Assembly (NCBI GenBank): GCA_016869895.1
Contig: VGDC01000008.1
Coordinates: forward strand, 1 to 15,424
DNA length: 15,424 nucleotides
Direction of reading: 5' to 3'
From: Alphaproteobacteria bacterium
Lineage (GTDB): Bacteria > Pseudomonadota > Alphaproteobacteria > Rickettsiales > VGDC01
This document shows positions 1 through 7,772 of the stretch, piece after piece (the stretch's first letter is position 1; each line of letters opens with the position of its first letter). The notes beneath the pieces are model-generated. The model was given only the letters and a program-made list of their open reading frames with translations, did no database searches and was not told the DNA's origin. Both the position numbers and the translations under genes were made by a program.

Positions 1-126
1 GCGGGTGTTGGTGTTGAGCAGGATGGTGAACAACAGGAACGAGCCAATCAGCCCCGCGCAGATGATGACGATGGGGAAAAGGAAATTGACCGGTGCTGGC
101 CTCTGCGCCTTGCGTTTTTGTGGCAT
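1..126 (-). CDS. Unidentified membrane protein, N-terminal fragment
   Basis: Forty-two codons are visible before the window edge, starting at an ATG whose complement ends at 126. The product begins with a short basic, Pro-containing tail (MPQKRKAQRPAP) followed by a strongly hydrophobic stretch at residues 14-37, which reads as a single N-terminal membrane anchor with its basic end in the cytoplasm. The rest lies outside the window, so no family can be assigned. A perfect TATAAT box about 34 nt upstream supports this as a real start; the ribosome binding site is weak. It is divergent from the sulfate transporter operon. It could be a small inner-membrane protein or the anchor of a larger periplasmic protein; I do not recognise it. 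Confidence 0.6.
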   Translation of the reverse strand, partial: MPQKRKAQRPAPVNFLFPIVIICAGLIGSFLLFTILLNTNTR

Positions 127-159
127 ATCGACTCGTGGATTGGATTGTACACTCGCGCA

Positions 160-187
160 ATTATAGATTGTAGCTGTATGCGGTTAA
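160..187 (-). promoter_or_regulatory. Putative sigma70-type promoter for the minus-strand gene ending at 126
   Basis: On the minus strand TTAACC (187-182) and a perfect TATAAT (165-160) are separated by 16 nt. Transcription would start near 153 and leave a leader of about 27 nt before the ATG at 126. This is a pattern match only. Confidence 0.4.
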
Positions 188-220
188 CAACCTATTAATG
201 ACCATAATGCCCTTGGAAGC

Positions 221-250
221 TTGCCTTTTGCAGCATGGCGGGTTTATACC
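221..250 (+). promoter_or_regulatory. Putative promoter of the sulfate transporter operon
   Basis: TTGCCT (221-226) and TATACC (245-250) are 18 nt apart, about 47 nt ahead of the ATG at 297. The boxes are only fair matches and I see no clear operator for a sulfur-starvation regulator, so confidence is low. Confidence 0.25.
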
Positions 251-296
251 ATTGGGGCTACCCTATGACGTGAACACTGGATGAAGAGGCTTTCCC

Positions 297-1334
297 ATGG
301 CATCCCGCTCCATGACCACCCGTTATCTGCTGCTTTCCATCGCTGCCATCATCGTGGCGGCTGTGCTTCTGCTCTTCACGGGGGAAAAGCCGCGGCAGCT
401 GCTGAATGTGTCCTATGATCCGACGCGTGAGCTCTTCGCGGAGCTGAACCCGCTTTTCGCGGAGAAGTGGCAGGCAGAGAAGGGGGAGTATATCGAAATC
501 CGTCAATCCCATGGCGGTTCGGGCAAGCAGGCGCGCTCGGTCATCGATGGTCTCAATGCTGATGTAGTAACGCTGGCACTGGCCTATGACATCGATGAAA
601 TCGCCGCGCGCACGCAGAAAATGCTTGCTGACTGGCAGACCGCGTTCCCTAATAACAGCACCCCTTTCAGTTCCACCATCGTTTTCCTCGTGCGCAAGGG
701 TAACCCGAAAGGCATCAAGGACTGGAACGACCTCGTGAAGCCTGATGTCGCGGTAATCACCCCGAATCCGAAGACCTCCGGCGGCGCGCGCTGGAATTAC
801 CTCGCCGCTTGGGCCTATGCGGATAAAGCATTCGGCGGAGATGAAGCGCAGATTCTCGGTTTCCTCCGTGCGCTTTACCAGAATGTGCCCGTGCTGGACA
901 CGGGTGCACGCGGTTCCACCACCTCTTTCGTCCAGCGTCAGATGGGTGATGTGTTGATTTCGTGGGAGAATGAGGCCTTGCTGGCAAAAGACCAGTTCAA
1001 AGCCGATGCATTCGAAATCGTCGTGCCCTCCATCAGCGTCCTTGCTGAACCTCCCGTGGCGGTGGTGTCGGAGAATGCCAAACGCAATGGAAATGAAGAA
1101 CTGGCGAAGGATTATCTGGGTTTCCTCTACACCCCCGAAGCGCAGCGTATCGCCGCGAAACACCATTATCGCCCTGTTGATAGCACCATCGCGAAAGAAA
1201 CCGCAGCACAATTCCCCGTGGTCGATCTGGTGACCATCGATGGCGCATTCGGCGGCTGGAAAACCGCGCAGCAGAAGCATTTCTCAGATGGCGGGCTTTT
1301 CGACCAGATTTATAGCGGGAATGCACCGAAGTGA
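297..1334 (+). CDS. Sulfate/thiosulfate ABC transporter substrate-binding protein
   Basis: This is the periplasmic ligand-binding subunit of a sulfate or thiosulfate importer (Sbp/CysP family). Family signatures are clear: NVSYDPTRELF at residues 37-47, SHGGSGKQARSV at 71-82, the ADVVTLALAYDID stretch at 88-100 and NPKTSGGARWNYLAAWAY at 157-174, all near the oxyanion pocket in known members. At 345 residues the length is normal. A GAAGAGG ribosome binding site lies 7 nt before the ATG; a second Met at residue 6 is a less likely start. The N-terminus is a hydrophobic segment (about 10-27) followed by charged residues with no obvious Ala-X-Ala cleavage site, so it may be anchored rather than released. 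It is the first gene of the operon and overlaps cysT by 4 nt. Sequence alone does not separate Sbp (sulfate) from CysP (thiosulfate), so no symbol is given. Confidence 0.93.
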   Translation: MASRSMTTRYLLLSIAAIIVAAVLLLFTGEKPRQLLNVSYDPTRELFAELNPLFAEKWQAEKGEYIEIRQSHGGSGKQARSVIDGLNADVVTLALAYDIDEIAARTQKMLADWQTAFPNNSTPFSSTIVFLVRKGNPKGIKDWNDLVKPDVAVITPNPKTSGGARWNYLAAWAYADKAFGGDEAQILGFLRALYQNVPVLDTGARGSTTSFVQRQMGDVLISWENEALLAKDQFKADAFEIVVPSISVLAEPPVAVVSENAKRNGNEELAKDYLGFLYTPEAQRIAAKHHYRPVDSTIAKETAAQFPVVDLVTIDGAFGGWKTAQQKHFSDGGLFDQIYSGNAPK

Positions 1335-2197
1335 GTGGTTCTGCGCGTACAAACCTTGCTTCTTTCGTACTTCTGAAGCGTAAACACAGCGTGCTCCCCG
1401 GCTTCAGGGTCACGCTCGGCTTCACGTTGTTTTACCTCACGCTCATCGTGCTCATCCCGCTTGCGGGCATGGTGCTTTACAGCTTCAGCATGGACTGGGC
1501 GGATTTCTGGCGCACGGTCAGCGAGCCGCGCATCGTCTCCGCCTATAAAATCAGTTTCGGGTTGTCCTTCATCGCGGCATTGCTGAATGTCGTCTTCGGG
1601 CTCATCGTCACCTGGGTATTGGTGCGCTATGACTTCCCCGGCAAGAAGATTCTGGATGCGCTGGTCGATTTGCCCTTCGCCATGCCCACGGCAGTCTCCG
1701 GCATCGCCTTAGCGGGGCTGTATGCGCAGAACGGGCTCATCGGACAATTCTTCGCGGAATACGGCATCAAAATCGCGTTCACCCCGCTGGGCATCACGAT
1801 TGCTTTAGTCTTCATTGGTTTGCCCTTCGTGGTGCGCACGGTGCAACCCGTGCTGGAGGATATGGAGCACGAGCTGGAAGAGGCCGCCGCCACACTGGGT
1901 GCGACCCGCTGGCAAACATTCCGCCTCATCATCCTGCCGACCATCACGCCCTCCTTGCTGACCGGATTCGCCATGGCCTTCGCCCGCGCGCTGGGTGAAT
2001 ACGGCTCGGTCATCTTCATCGCGGGTAATATGCCTTTCGTGTCGGAAATCGTGCCGCTGGTCATCATCATCAAGCTGGAGCAATACGACTATCAAGGCGC
2101 GACCGCCATTGCGGTGGTCATGCTCGCTGCGTCGTTCCTGATGCTTTTCGTCATCAACTGGCTCCAGAAATGGGCGCGCCAAAGGCAGGAGAGCTGA
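1331..2197 (+). CDS. cysT: Sulfate ABC transporter permease CysT (CysU)
   Basis: Inner-membrane permease that pairs with CysW to form the sulfate translocation channel. It has about six hydrophobic segments (near 26-50, 72-98, 113-135, 153-168, 204-231 and 257-277). The cytoplasmic EAA loop that docks on the ATPase is at residues 183-203 (EEAAATLGATRWQTFRLI), followed by the conserved ARALGEYGSVIFIAGNMP stretch at 218-235, which is diagnostic for CysT. The 288-residue length is usual. Translation starts at a GTG inside the GTGA overlap with the upstream stop, indicating translational coupling. The next gene starts directly after its stop codon. Confidence 0.95.
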   Translation: MSGSARTNLASFVLLKRKHSVLPGFRVTLGFTLFYLTLIVLIPLAGMVLYSFSMDWADFWRTVSEPRIVSAYKISFGLSFIAALLNVVFGLIVTWVLVRYDFPGKKILDALVDLPFAMPTAVSGIALAGLYAQNGLIGQFFAEYGIKIAFTPLGITIALVFIGLPFVVRTVQPVLEDMEHELEEAAATLGATRWQTFRLIILPTITPSLLTGFAMAFARALGEYGSVIFIAGNMPFVSEIVPLVIIIKLEQYDYQGATAIAVVMLAASFLMLFVINWLQKWARQRQES

Positions 2198-3031
2198 ATG
2201 AGCGCGAGTCTACAAAAACAGACGGTGACCGAGCCATTGTGGATGAAATCGCTGCTCATCCTGATTGCCGTCGGGTTCATGACGTTGCTGGTCATCCTGC
2301 CGGTGTGGATGATATTCGCCGAGGCCTTGAAGGATGGTCTAACGCCGTATCTCCATGCATTGAGCGAGCCGGATGCCATTTCCGCGTTGAAACTCACCTT
2401 GCTCGTCTCCGCCATCGCCGTGCCGCTGAACCTCGTCTTCGGCATCGCGGCCAGCTGGGCCATCGCCAAATTCGAGTTCCGAGGCAAACACCTGCTCATC
2501 ACGCTCATCGACCTGCCTTTCTCCGTTTCCCCTGTCATCTCTGGCCTCATCTATGTGCTGCTCTTCGGCACGCATTCGGTGTTGGGGAATTGGTTGATAG
2601 CGAATGGCATATCCATTCTTTTCGCCGTGCCGGGCATCGTGCTGGCGACCATCTTCGTGACATTCCCTTTCGTGGCGCGCGAGCTGATTCCGCTGATGCA
2701 GGAGCAGGGGAGCGACGAAGAGGAAGCGGCAGTGATGCTGGGCGCGTCCGGCTGGCAGACCTTCTGGCGGGTGACATTGCCGAACATCAAATGGGGATTG
2801 CTGTATGGCGTGTTGCTCTGCAACGCCCGCGCCATGGGCGAATTCGGCGCGGTGTCGGTGGTCAGCGGGCATATCCGCGGGTTGACGAACACCATCCCCC
2901 TCCATGTCGAGGTGCTGTACAACGAATATAACTTCCTTGCGGCCTTCGCGGTGGCGAGCCTGCTCACCGTTCTGGCACTGGTGACGCTGGTGCTCAAGAC
3001 CATCATCGAACGCCGCTTTAGTAGGGATTAG
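2198..3031 (+). CDS. cysW: Sulfate ABC transporter permease CysW
   Basis: Second channel-forming permease of the sulfate importer. Multiple hydrophobic helices (for example 18-40, 65-90, 100-123 and 246-268) surround an EAA loop at residues 175-196 (EEAAVMLGASGWQTFWRVTLP). The following CNARAMGEFGAVSVVSGHIRG stretch is characteristic of CysW and distinguishes it from CysT. At 277 residues it has the usual length. The ATG at 2198 abuts the TGA of cysT with no gap, and AGGAGAG inside the end of cysT serves as ribosome binding site. It lies nine nucleotides before cysA, whose ribosome binding site overlaps this gene's TAG stop. Confidence 0.95.
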   Translation: MSASLQKQTVTEPLWMKSLLILIAVGFMTLLVILPVWMIFAEALKDGLTPYLHALSEPDAISALKLTLLVSAIAVPLNLVFGIAASWAIAKFEFRGKHLLITLIDLPFSVSPVISGLIYVLLFGTHSVLGNWLIANGISILFAVPGIVLATIFVTFPFVARELIPLMQEQGSDEEEAAVMLGASGWQTFWRVTLPNIKWGLLYGVLLCNARAMGEFGAVSVVSGHIRGLTNTIPLHVEVLYNEYNFLAAFAVASLLTVLALVTLVLKTIIERRFSRD

Positions 3032-3040
3032 GAGAATCAC

Positions 3041-4228
3041 ATGGGTATCCGCCTGACGAACATCAATAAATCCTTCGGCGATTTCACCGCGCTCAAAGAT
3101 GTGTCCCTCGACATCAAGACGGGCGAATTGATAGCGCTGCTCGGCCCTTCCGGCAGCGGCAAGACCACGTTGCTCCGCATCATCGCGGGGTTGGAACAGG
3201 CGGATTCCGGCGAAGTGCTGATGCACGGTGAGCAGGCCAATGCAAAAGGTGTGCGCGACCGCAATGTGGGCTTCGTATTCCAGCATTATGCGCTCTTCCG
3301 CCATATGACCATCTTCGAGAACGTCGCCTTCGGCCTGCGCGTGCGGGAGGATGCCAACCGTCCTTCCGAGAACCAGATTCGCCGCAAGGTGCTTTCACTT
3401 CTGAAACTCGTGCATCTGGAGGGGCTGCATAGCCGTTACCCCAACCAGCTTTCCGGCGGCCAGCGACAGCGTGTCGCCTTGGCGCGAGCACTTGCCGTAG
3501 AACCGCAAGTATTGCTTTTAGATGAGCCTTTCGGTGCGCTGGATTCCAAAGTGCGCAAGGAACTGCGCCGCTGGATGCGCCGCCTGCATGACGACATGCC
3601 TATCACCAGCGTCTTCGTCACCCATGATCAGGAAGAAGCGATGGAAGTGGCCGACCGCGTGGTGGTGATGAGCAATGGACGCATCGAGCAGGTCGGCGCG
3701 CCGGACGAGGTCTGGAATAAACCATCCAACAGCTTCGTTTATGACTTCTTGGGGAATTACAACGAGTTCATGGGCTGGAAGGATGCCAAAGGCGTGGTGC
3801 ATCTGGATGAATCCGATGCGCGCCCCGGCCCTGTGGCCTATGTGAACGAAGAGCCGGAAGAAGGCTTCCTCCGCCGCTATCCTTTGGTGGGCGGCCTTTT
3901 GCGGGGCGTGCTGAACCGCAAACCCGCGCCCATCATCAATGTCCAGCAGGTCGTTCCCGCAGAGCGCAAATCGAGCAACGGAAAGCCCGTGAAGCTCTAT
4001 GCCCGCCCCCATGAAATGCTCATCTCCCGCGTGCATGGTGCGGAGGAAGCCATCGAGGTGAAGCTGGTGCATATCAATCCCGCAGGTGCGCTGGTGAAGC
4101 TGGAGCTGGAGCGCAGCAGCGGCGAGATATTACAAGCCGAACTTCCCGCCGATGAGTGGACGGGTTTGATGCTGAAAAAGGGCGAAACCGCCTTCGTGCG
4201 CCCCAAAGTGTTCCGTCTATTCGACTGA
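3041..4228 (+). CDS. cysA: Sulfate/thiosulfate ABC transporter ATP-binding protein CysA
   Basis: ATPase subunit that powers CysT/CysW. All nucleotide-binding motifs are intact: Walker A GPSGSGKT at residues 35-42, Q-loop Gln81, signature LSGGQRQRVALARA at 137-150, Walker B VLLLDEP at 157-163 and switch His195 (VTHDQEEA). After the ATPase domain (about 1-240) comes a long C-terminal region whose end (YARPHEM... to VFRLFD, about 322-395) fits the TOBE-like regulatory domain. At 395 residues it is a few dozen longer than common CysA proteins; the excess lies around 250-320, with an Arg/Pro-containing stretch (RYPLVGGLLRGVLNRKPAP). The TAGGAG sequence overlapping the cysW stop is the ribosome binding site. 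It is the last gene of the operon. I see no hairpin terminator before the next gene. Confidence 0.95.
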   Translation: MGIRLTNINKSFGDFTALKDVSLDIKTGELIALLGPSGSGKTTLLRIIAGLEQADSGEVLMHGEQANAKGVRDRNVGFVFQHYALFRHMTIFENVAFGLRVREDANRPSENQIRRKVLSLLKLVHLEGLHSRYPNQLSGGQRQRVALARALAVEPQVLLLDEPFGALDSKVRKELRRWMRRLHDDMPITSVFVTHDQEEAMEVADRVVVMSNGRIEQVGAPDEVWNKPSNSFVYDFLGNYNEFMGWKDAKGVVHLDESDARPGPVAYVNEEPEEGFLRRYPLVGGLLRGVLNRKPAPIINVQQVVPAERKSSNGKPVKLYARPHEMLISRVHGAEEAIEVKLVHINPAGALVKLELERSSGEILQAELPADEWTGLMLKKGETAFVRPKVFRLFD

Positions 4229-4246
4229 ATTGTCATAGAAACGTCA

Positions 4247-4276
4247 TTGGCGTGCTATTCATGGATGTGGCATAGT
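4247..4276 (+). promoter_or_regulatory. Putative promoter of the four-repeat protein gene
   Basis: In the 87-nt gap after cysA, TTGGCG (4247-4252) and CATAGT (4271-4276) are 18 nt apart, about 40 nt before the ATG at 4316. It is weak but suitably placed, and suggests the gene is not simply the tail of the sulfate operon. Confidence 0.25.
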
Positions 4277-4315
4277 CTCCCCCATCAAAAATAGCAGTAC
4301 TCGCACGAGGAAAAC

Positions 4316-5341
4316 ATGCCCCTGAGAAGAGAGAAGCTGACGGAACGTGACATCCGCGATTTACGCGACGACTTCAAAAAGTTCGAAGAAATCAAGGATT
4401 ACTCGAAATATAAGAATCCTTCGGCGGCGCGTCTGGTGAAAGTCATGAACGCCCAACTGATTATCCGCAGGATGGATGAAGCACGCGCGGATTATGGTCT
4501 GCTTGACCCATCAGGCAAACGTGATGGTGCGGAAATCGCAAATACCATCCGTGGCTTCCTTGAGCAGGACAAAATCGACGAGTTGCGCAAGGATTTCCAG
4601 CGGTTCGAATCCATCAAGGATTATTCGAAATATAAATCCCCCGAAATGGCGAAGATGTCCAAAGTGTTGACGGCGGAAAGCCTGCTTCGTGAGGTCAAGA
4701 AGCAAGGCCGCGACTTCGCGATTCTCGATGCTTCCGGTGAGCGGGATGGCAAGGAGATAGAGGGTTCGCTACGCGGCTTCTTGCGTCAGCACCACATCGA
4801 CGAAGCACGGGAACATCTGGCGGATTTGCAGAAGCCCACCAAAGCGGTGATCATGGTCGGCCCTGATTATTTCATGAAGAAAATCGATGAAGAATTGAAG
4901 AAAGCCAATGCCGATTATTCCGCCCTCGACCCCGAAGGCAAACGTGGCCATTTCGAAGCGAAGCATTACCTCTTGGACAAGGCGTATAAAGGTGCGCATG
5001 TCAAATGCGCGCAGGTCAAGTTCCAGAAGCTGAAAGATGGCATTCCGCTGTTCGAGAAGGCCGTGGCGGAAAGCATGGGCGGTAAATGCACACCGGAGAA
5101 ATTGGCCGGTGAAATCAAAGATCATCTGAAAAAGGCGGATGCGCCTCTGGCATCCCTTGCGCCGGGTCAGGCTAAATCCGAGCGCGAAATGGCCAAGGAA
5201 TTGGACGATGCGGTGAAGAACCACAAATTCCAAGTAGGTGACCCCAAGGAATTCGCCGAGCAGATGAAGACGCTCAGCACCATGCCCGGCTTCGGACGTG
5301 GGCGTGATGGTGGCCGCAGCAGCGGTGGACGTGGCCGCTAA
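4316..5341 (+). CDS. Unrecognised protein with four degenerate ~70-residue repeats and an RG-rich tail
   Basis: I do not recognise a family. The 341-residue protein is strongly charged and mostly predicted helical, without signal peptide or membrane segment, so probably cytoplasmic. It has four tandem units. Units 1 (about 13-86) and 2 (87-160) are close copies sharing KDYSKYK and a core LD-x-SG-x-RDG-x-EI followed by RGFL. Unit 3 (161-227) keeps LDPEGKR. Unit 4 (about 228-303) keeps only the helical pattern and LAPGQ. The core motif recurs at residues 63, 137, 204 and 281, spacings of 74, 67 and 77. The tail (325-341) is GFGRGRDGGRSSGGRGR, resembling disordered RG/RGG boxes that often contact RNA. 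ACGAGGA precedes the ATG. The gene stands after cysA with its own possible promoter and ends 6 nt from the convergent alpha-E gene. A scaffold or nucleic-acid-binding role is conceivable but is inference. Confidence 0.85.
   Translation: MPLRREKLTERDIRDLRDDFKKFEEIKDYSKYKNPSAARLVKVMNAQLIIRRMDEARADYGLLDPSGKRDGAEIANTIRGFLEQDKIDELRKDFQRFESIKDYSKYKSPEMAKMSKVLTAESLLREVKKQGRDFAILDASGERDGKEIEGSLRGFLRQHHIDEAREHLADLQKPTKAVIMVGPDYFMKKIDEELKKANADYSALDPEGKRGHFEAKHYLLDKAYKGAHVKCAQVKFQKLKDGIPLFEKAVAESMGGKCTPEKLAGEIKDHLKKADAPLASLAPGQAKSEREMAKELDDAVKNHKFQVGDPKEFAEQMKTLSTMPGFGRGRDGGRSSGGRGR
4352..5219 (+). repeat. Internal tandem repeats encoding four protein units
   Basis: The coding sequence contains a tandem duplication visible even in DNA: a stretch near 4397 (ggattactcgaaatataa) reappears with one change near 4618 (ggattattcgaaatataa), about 222 nt later, which is 74 codons. 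Units three and four have diverged so far that the repeat is visible only in protein. Confidence 0.75.
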
Positions 5342-5347
5342 GCTGCG

Positions 5348-6292
5348 TTAAGCATCCCTGAACGCGAAGAAGGATTCGAACACCGCTTGGTCGATGGCGT
5401 TGTTGCGCGTCTGGAAATCATCGATGAATTCATGCAGGCCGATTTTCCATACATCATCAATGCTGTGGTTCTTCAGCCAGCCATCCAGCTGCTTCACTTG
5501 CTCCAATGCCTTCGACGGTTCGCCGTGCATATGCGCTACTTCCTGTAACGATGCCAATGCCTGACGCAGGCAGAAGGCCACAGAGCGCGGGAATTCATTA
5601 TCGAAGATGAGGAAATCCGTCACATCGTGGAAATTCGCGCGGTGGAAACGTTTGCGGTACATCTCGAAAGCCGTGGCGGATTTCAGCACCGCCGCCCATT
5701 CGATGGTATCCAGCGGCGAATCCACATAATCGACGCTAGGCAATAGCAGGAAGTATTTCACATCCAGAATGCGCACGGTCTTATCGGCGCGTTCCAGCAG
5801 CTGCCCGATACGGATGAAGTGCCAGCCTTCGCCGTGGGAGAAGCTGTTCTCCGCGAGGCCGACGAACAGATGGTTCATCTTGCGGATGTGCAGATAGAAC
5901 CCCTCAAGGTCGGCGATGCGCCGCTTACGGCTGTTGGTGTTCACATAATGGTATAGTTCGTTCAGCATCTCCCACATCTCCGAAGAGATGATTTCGCGCA
6001 CCGTGCGGGCGTTCTCGCGCGCGTTGCGGATGCAGGAGAGGATGGAATTGGGGTTCGTCTCATCAAACGTCAGGAACTTGATGACATTCGCTTCCGTGGC
6101 GTTCTTGTAGCGCTCTGCGAAGGACTCATCATCGCCCGAGGTGCGCACCAGCGCGTTCCAGTGGTCGTTGCCATGGTGGATGCCGAGGTCGAGCATCAGG
6201 TGCATGTTCACGTCTATGAAGCGCGAGATGTTATCGGCGCGTTCGAGGTATCGGCTCATCCAGTAGATGGAATTGGCGGCGCGGCTCAGCAT
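5348..6292 (-). CDS. Alpha-E domain protein (DUF403)
   Basis: Alpha-helical protein of the alpha-E (DUF403) family, last gene of a three-gene operon. The start is taken as the ATG at 6292, whose A overlaps the TGA of the upstream gene (TGATG); a longer frame to 6328 only adds residues encoded inside that gene. The 314-residue product opens with the family hallmark LSRAANSIYWMSRYLERAD (2-20). Further Glu-Arg motifs occur at 90-99 (NARENARTVR) and in an internal echo at 165-174 (LLERADKTVR), consistent with the repeated helical architecture. No signal peptide. The biochemical function of the family is not established; comparative genomics places it with ATP-grasp amidoligases in predicted peptide-synthesis clusters. 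The stop lies 6 nt from the convergent repeat-protein gene, so there is little room for a terminator. Confidence 0.92.
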   Translation of the reverse strand: MLSRAANSIYWMSRYLERADNISRFIDVNMHLMLDLGIHHGNDHWNALVRTSGDDESFAERYKNATEANVIKFLTFDETNPNSILSCIRNARENARTVREIISSEMWEMLNELYHYVNTNSRKRRIADLEGFYLHIRKMNHLFVGLAENSFSHGEGWHFIRIGQLLERADKTVRILDVKYFLLLPSVDYVDSPLDTIEWAAVLKSATAFEMYRKRFHRANFHDVTDFLIFDNEFPRSVAFCLRQALASLQEVAHMHGEPSKALEQVKQLDGWLKNHSIDDVWKIGLHEFIDDFQTRNNAIDQAVFESFFAFRDA

Positions 6293-7743
6293 CAGATTGC
6301 CCCCCGTGGTTCGGTGCCCAGCACCCATGTGTCCTTGCTGCCGCCGCCCTGCGAGGAGTTGACGACCAGCGAATCCTTGATGAGTGCCACACGTGTCAAC
6401 CCACCCGGCAGCACGAAGATGTCCTTTCCGTAGAGGATATAGGGGCGGAAATCCACATGGCGACCGGCGATTTTATTGCCGATGATGGTCGGCGTGCGCG
6501 ATAAGGCGAGGGTCGGCTGGGCGATGTAATCCCGCGGGTTCTTCTTGATGAGCGCAGCGAATTCCTTGCGCTCGGCAGCGGTGGATTTCGGGCCGATGAG
6601 CATGCCGTATCCACCGGAGAGATTCACGGCTTTCACCACCAGCTTGTCGAGGTTCTCCAGCACATATTTGCGGTCGCTTTCCCGCTCGCAGATATACGTC
6701 GGCACATTGGGGATGATGGGCTCTTCGCCGAGGTAGTATTTGATGATTTCCGGCACATAGGCATAGATGGCTTTGTCATCGGCGATGCCCGTTCCCGGAG
6801 CGTTGGCGAGGGTCACGTTGCCACGGCGATAGCACTCCATGATGCCCGGCACACCGAGATAGGAATCCTTGCGGAACACCTGCGGGTCGAGGAATTCATC
6901 GTCGATGCGGCGATAGATGACATCCACCTTTTCCAGCCCCTTGGTGGTGCGGAGATACACATTGTAATCCTTCACCACAAGGTCGCTGCCCTGCGCCAGT
7001 GTCACACCCATCTGCTGCGCCAGATAGGCATGTTCGAAATAGGCGGAGTTATAGATGCCGGGGGTCAGCACGATGACATTCGGTTTCTTCACGCCATCAT
7101 TCGCCACATATTGCAGCGTATCGTAAAGATAATCGGAATAGTTGGAGACGGGGCGCACCATCATCTCCTCGAATGCGCCGGGCAGGGTGCGCTTCATCAT
7201 CGCGCGGTTCTGCAGCACATAGGAGATGCCGGACGGGCAGCGCAGGTTATCCTCCAGCACGTAGAACACGCCATCGCCGCCGCGCACGAAATCCGTGCCT
7301 GTGATATGTATCCATACGCCCTTGGGCGGTTTCAGCCCTTCGCATTGGGGAAGGTAGCATTGCGACGACAGGATCATCTCTTCGGGGATGATTTTATCCT
7401 TCAGGATTTTCTTGTCGTTGTAGATGTCATCGATGAACAGGTTGAGCGCGTGGATGCGTTGTTTCAAGCCGCGCTCCAGCACGTCCCATTCCTGCGCTTC
7501 CACTACGCGGGGGATGATGTCGAAGGGGAGAATCTTCTCCGCGCCGCGCTTGTCGCCATACACATTGAATGTCGCGCCGAGCTGGTAAAGCGCCATCTCC
7601 GCAGCTTTCTGGCGGCGGCGAAGTTCTTTGCCGCCCATGGCATTTATCTGCTCGATGATGGGCAGCGCGGCCTTGCGCGGCTTGCCGTTCGGTTCAAAAA
7701 GTTCGTCGTGGAAGCCGTTCGTGTTGTAATTGTCGAAATCCAA
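6292..7743 (-). CDS. Circularly permuted ATP-grasp type 2 family protein (DUF404/DUF407)
   Basis: Predicted ATP-dependent carboxylate-amine ligase with circularly permuted ATP-grasp fold. Family motifs are plain: LGATFNVYGD early, FYVLEDNLRCPSGISYVL, VDVIYRRIDDEFLDP, NAPGTGIADDKAIYAYVPE, VVKAVNLSGGYGMLIGP and, near the C-terminus, HVDFRPYIL and VVNSSQGGGSKDTWVL, which include the expected nucleotide and metal ligands. The open frame reaches 7884, but its first part overlaps the upstream gene out of frame and looks unrelated. After that gene's stop at 7773 the first plausible initiator is TTG at 7743, giving 483 residues, the usual family size, and starting just before the conserved DFDNYNTNGFHDELF. 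The ribosome binding site is weak, so re-initiation from the upstream gene is likely. The stop overlaps the next start. The real substrate is unknown. Confidence 0.9.
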   Translation of the reverse strand: MDFDNYNTNGFHDELFEPNGKPRKAALPIIEQINAMGGKELRRRQKAAEMALYQLGATFNVYGDKRGAEKILPFDIIPRVVEAQEWDVLERGLKQRIHALNLFIDDIYNDKKILKDKIIPEEMILSSQCYLPQCEGLKPPKGVWIHITGTDFVRGGDGVFYVLEDNLRCPSGISYVLQNRAMMKRTLPGAFEEMMVRPVSNYSDYLYDTLQYVANDGVKKPNVIVLTPGIYNSAYFEHAYLAQQMGVTLAQGSDLVVKDYNVYLRTTKGLEKVDVIYRRIDDEFLDPQVFRKDSYLGVPGIMECYRRGNVTLANAPGTGIADDKAIYAYVPEIIKYYLGEEPIIPNVPTYICERESDRKYVLENLDKLVVKAVNLSGGYGMLIGPKSTAAERKEFAALIKKNPRDYIAQPTLALSRTPTIIGNKIAGRHVDFRPYILYGKDIFVLPGGLTRVALIKDSLVVNSSQGGGSKDTWVLGTEPRGAI

Positions 7744-7772
7744 GGGAAGGAAGCTTTCTATTGATTTTGTTT

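Noticed and set aside
258..1280. 340-codon minus-strand frame opposite the sulfate-binding protein
   Set aside because: Shadow frame with His/Arg-rich composition; the plus-strand product has unmistakable family motifs.
4505..4540. LDPSGKRDGAEI motif read as an EF-hand calcium loop
   Set aside because: Acidic residues are not at the canonical 1-3-5-12 positions and later copies lose them, so calcium binding is not supported.
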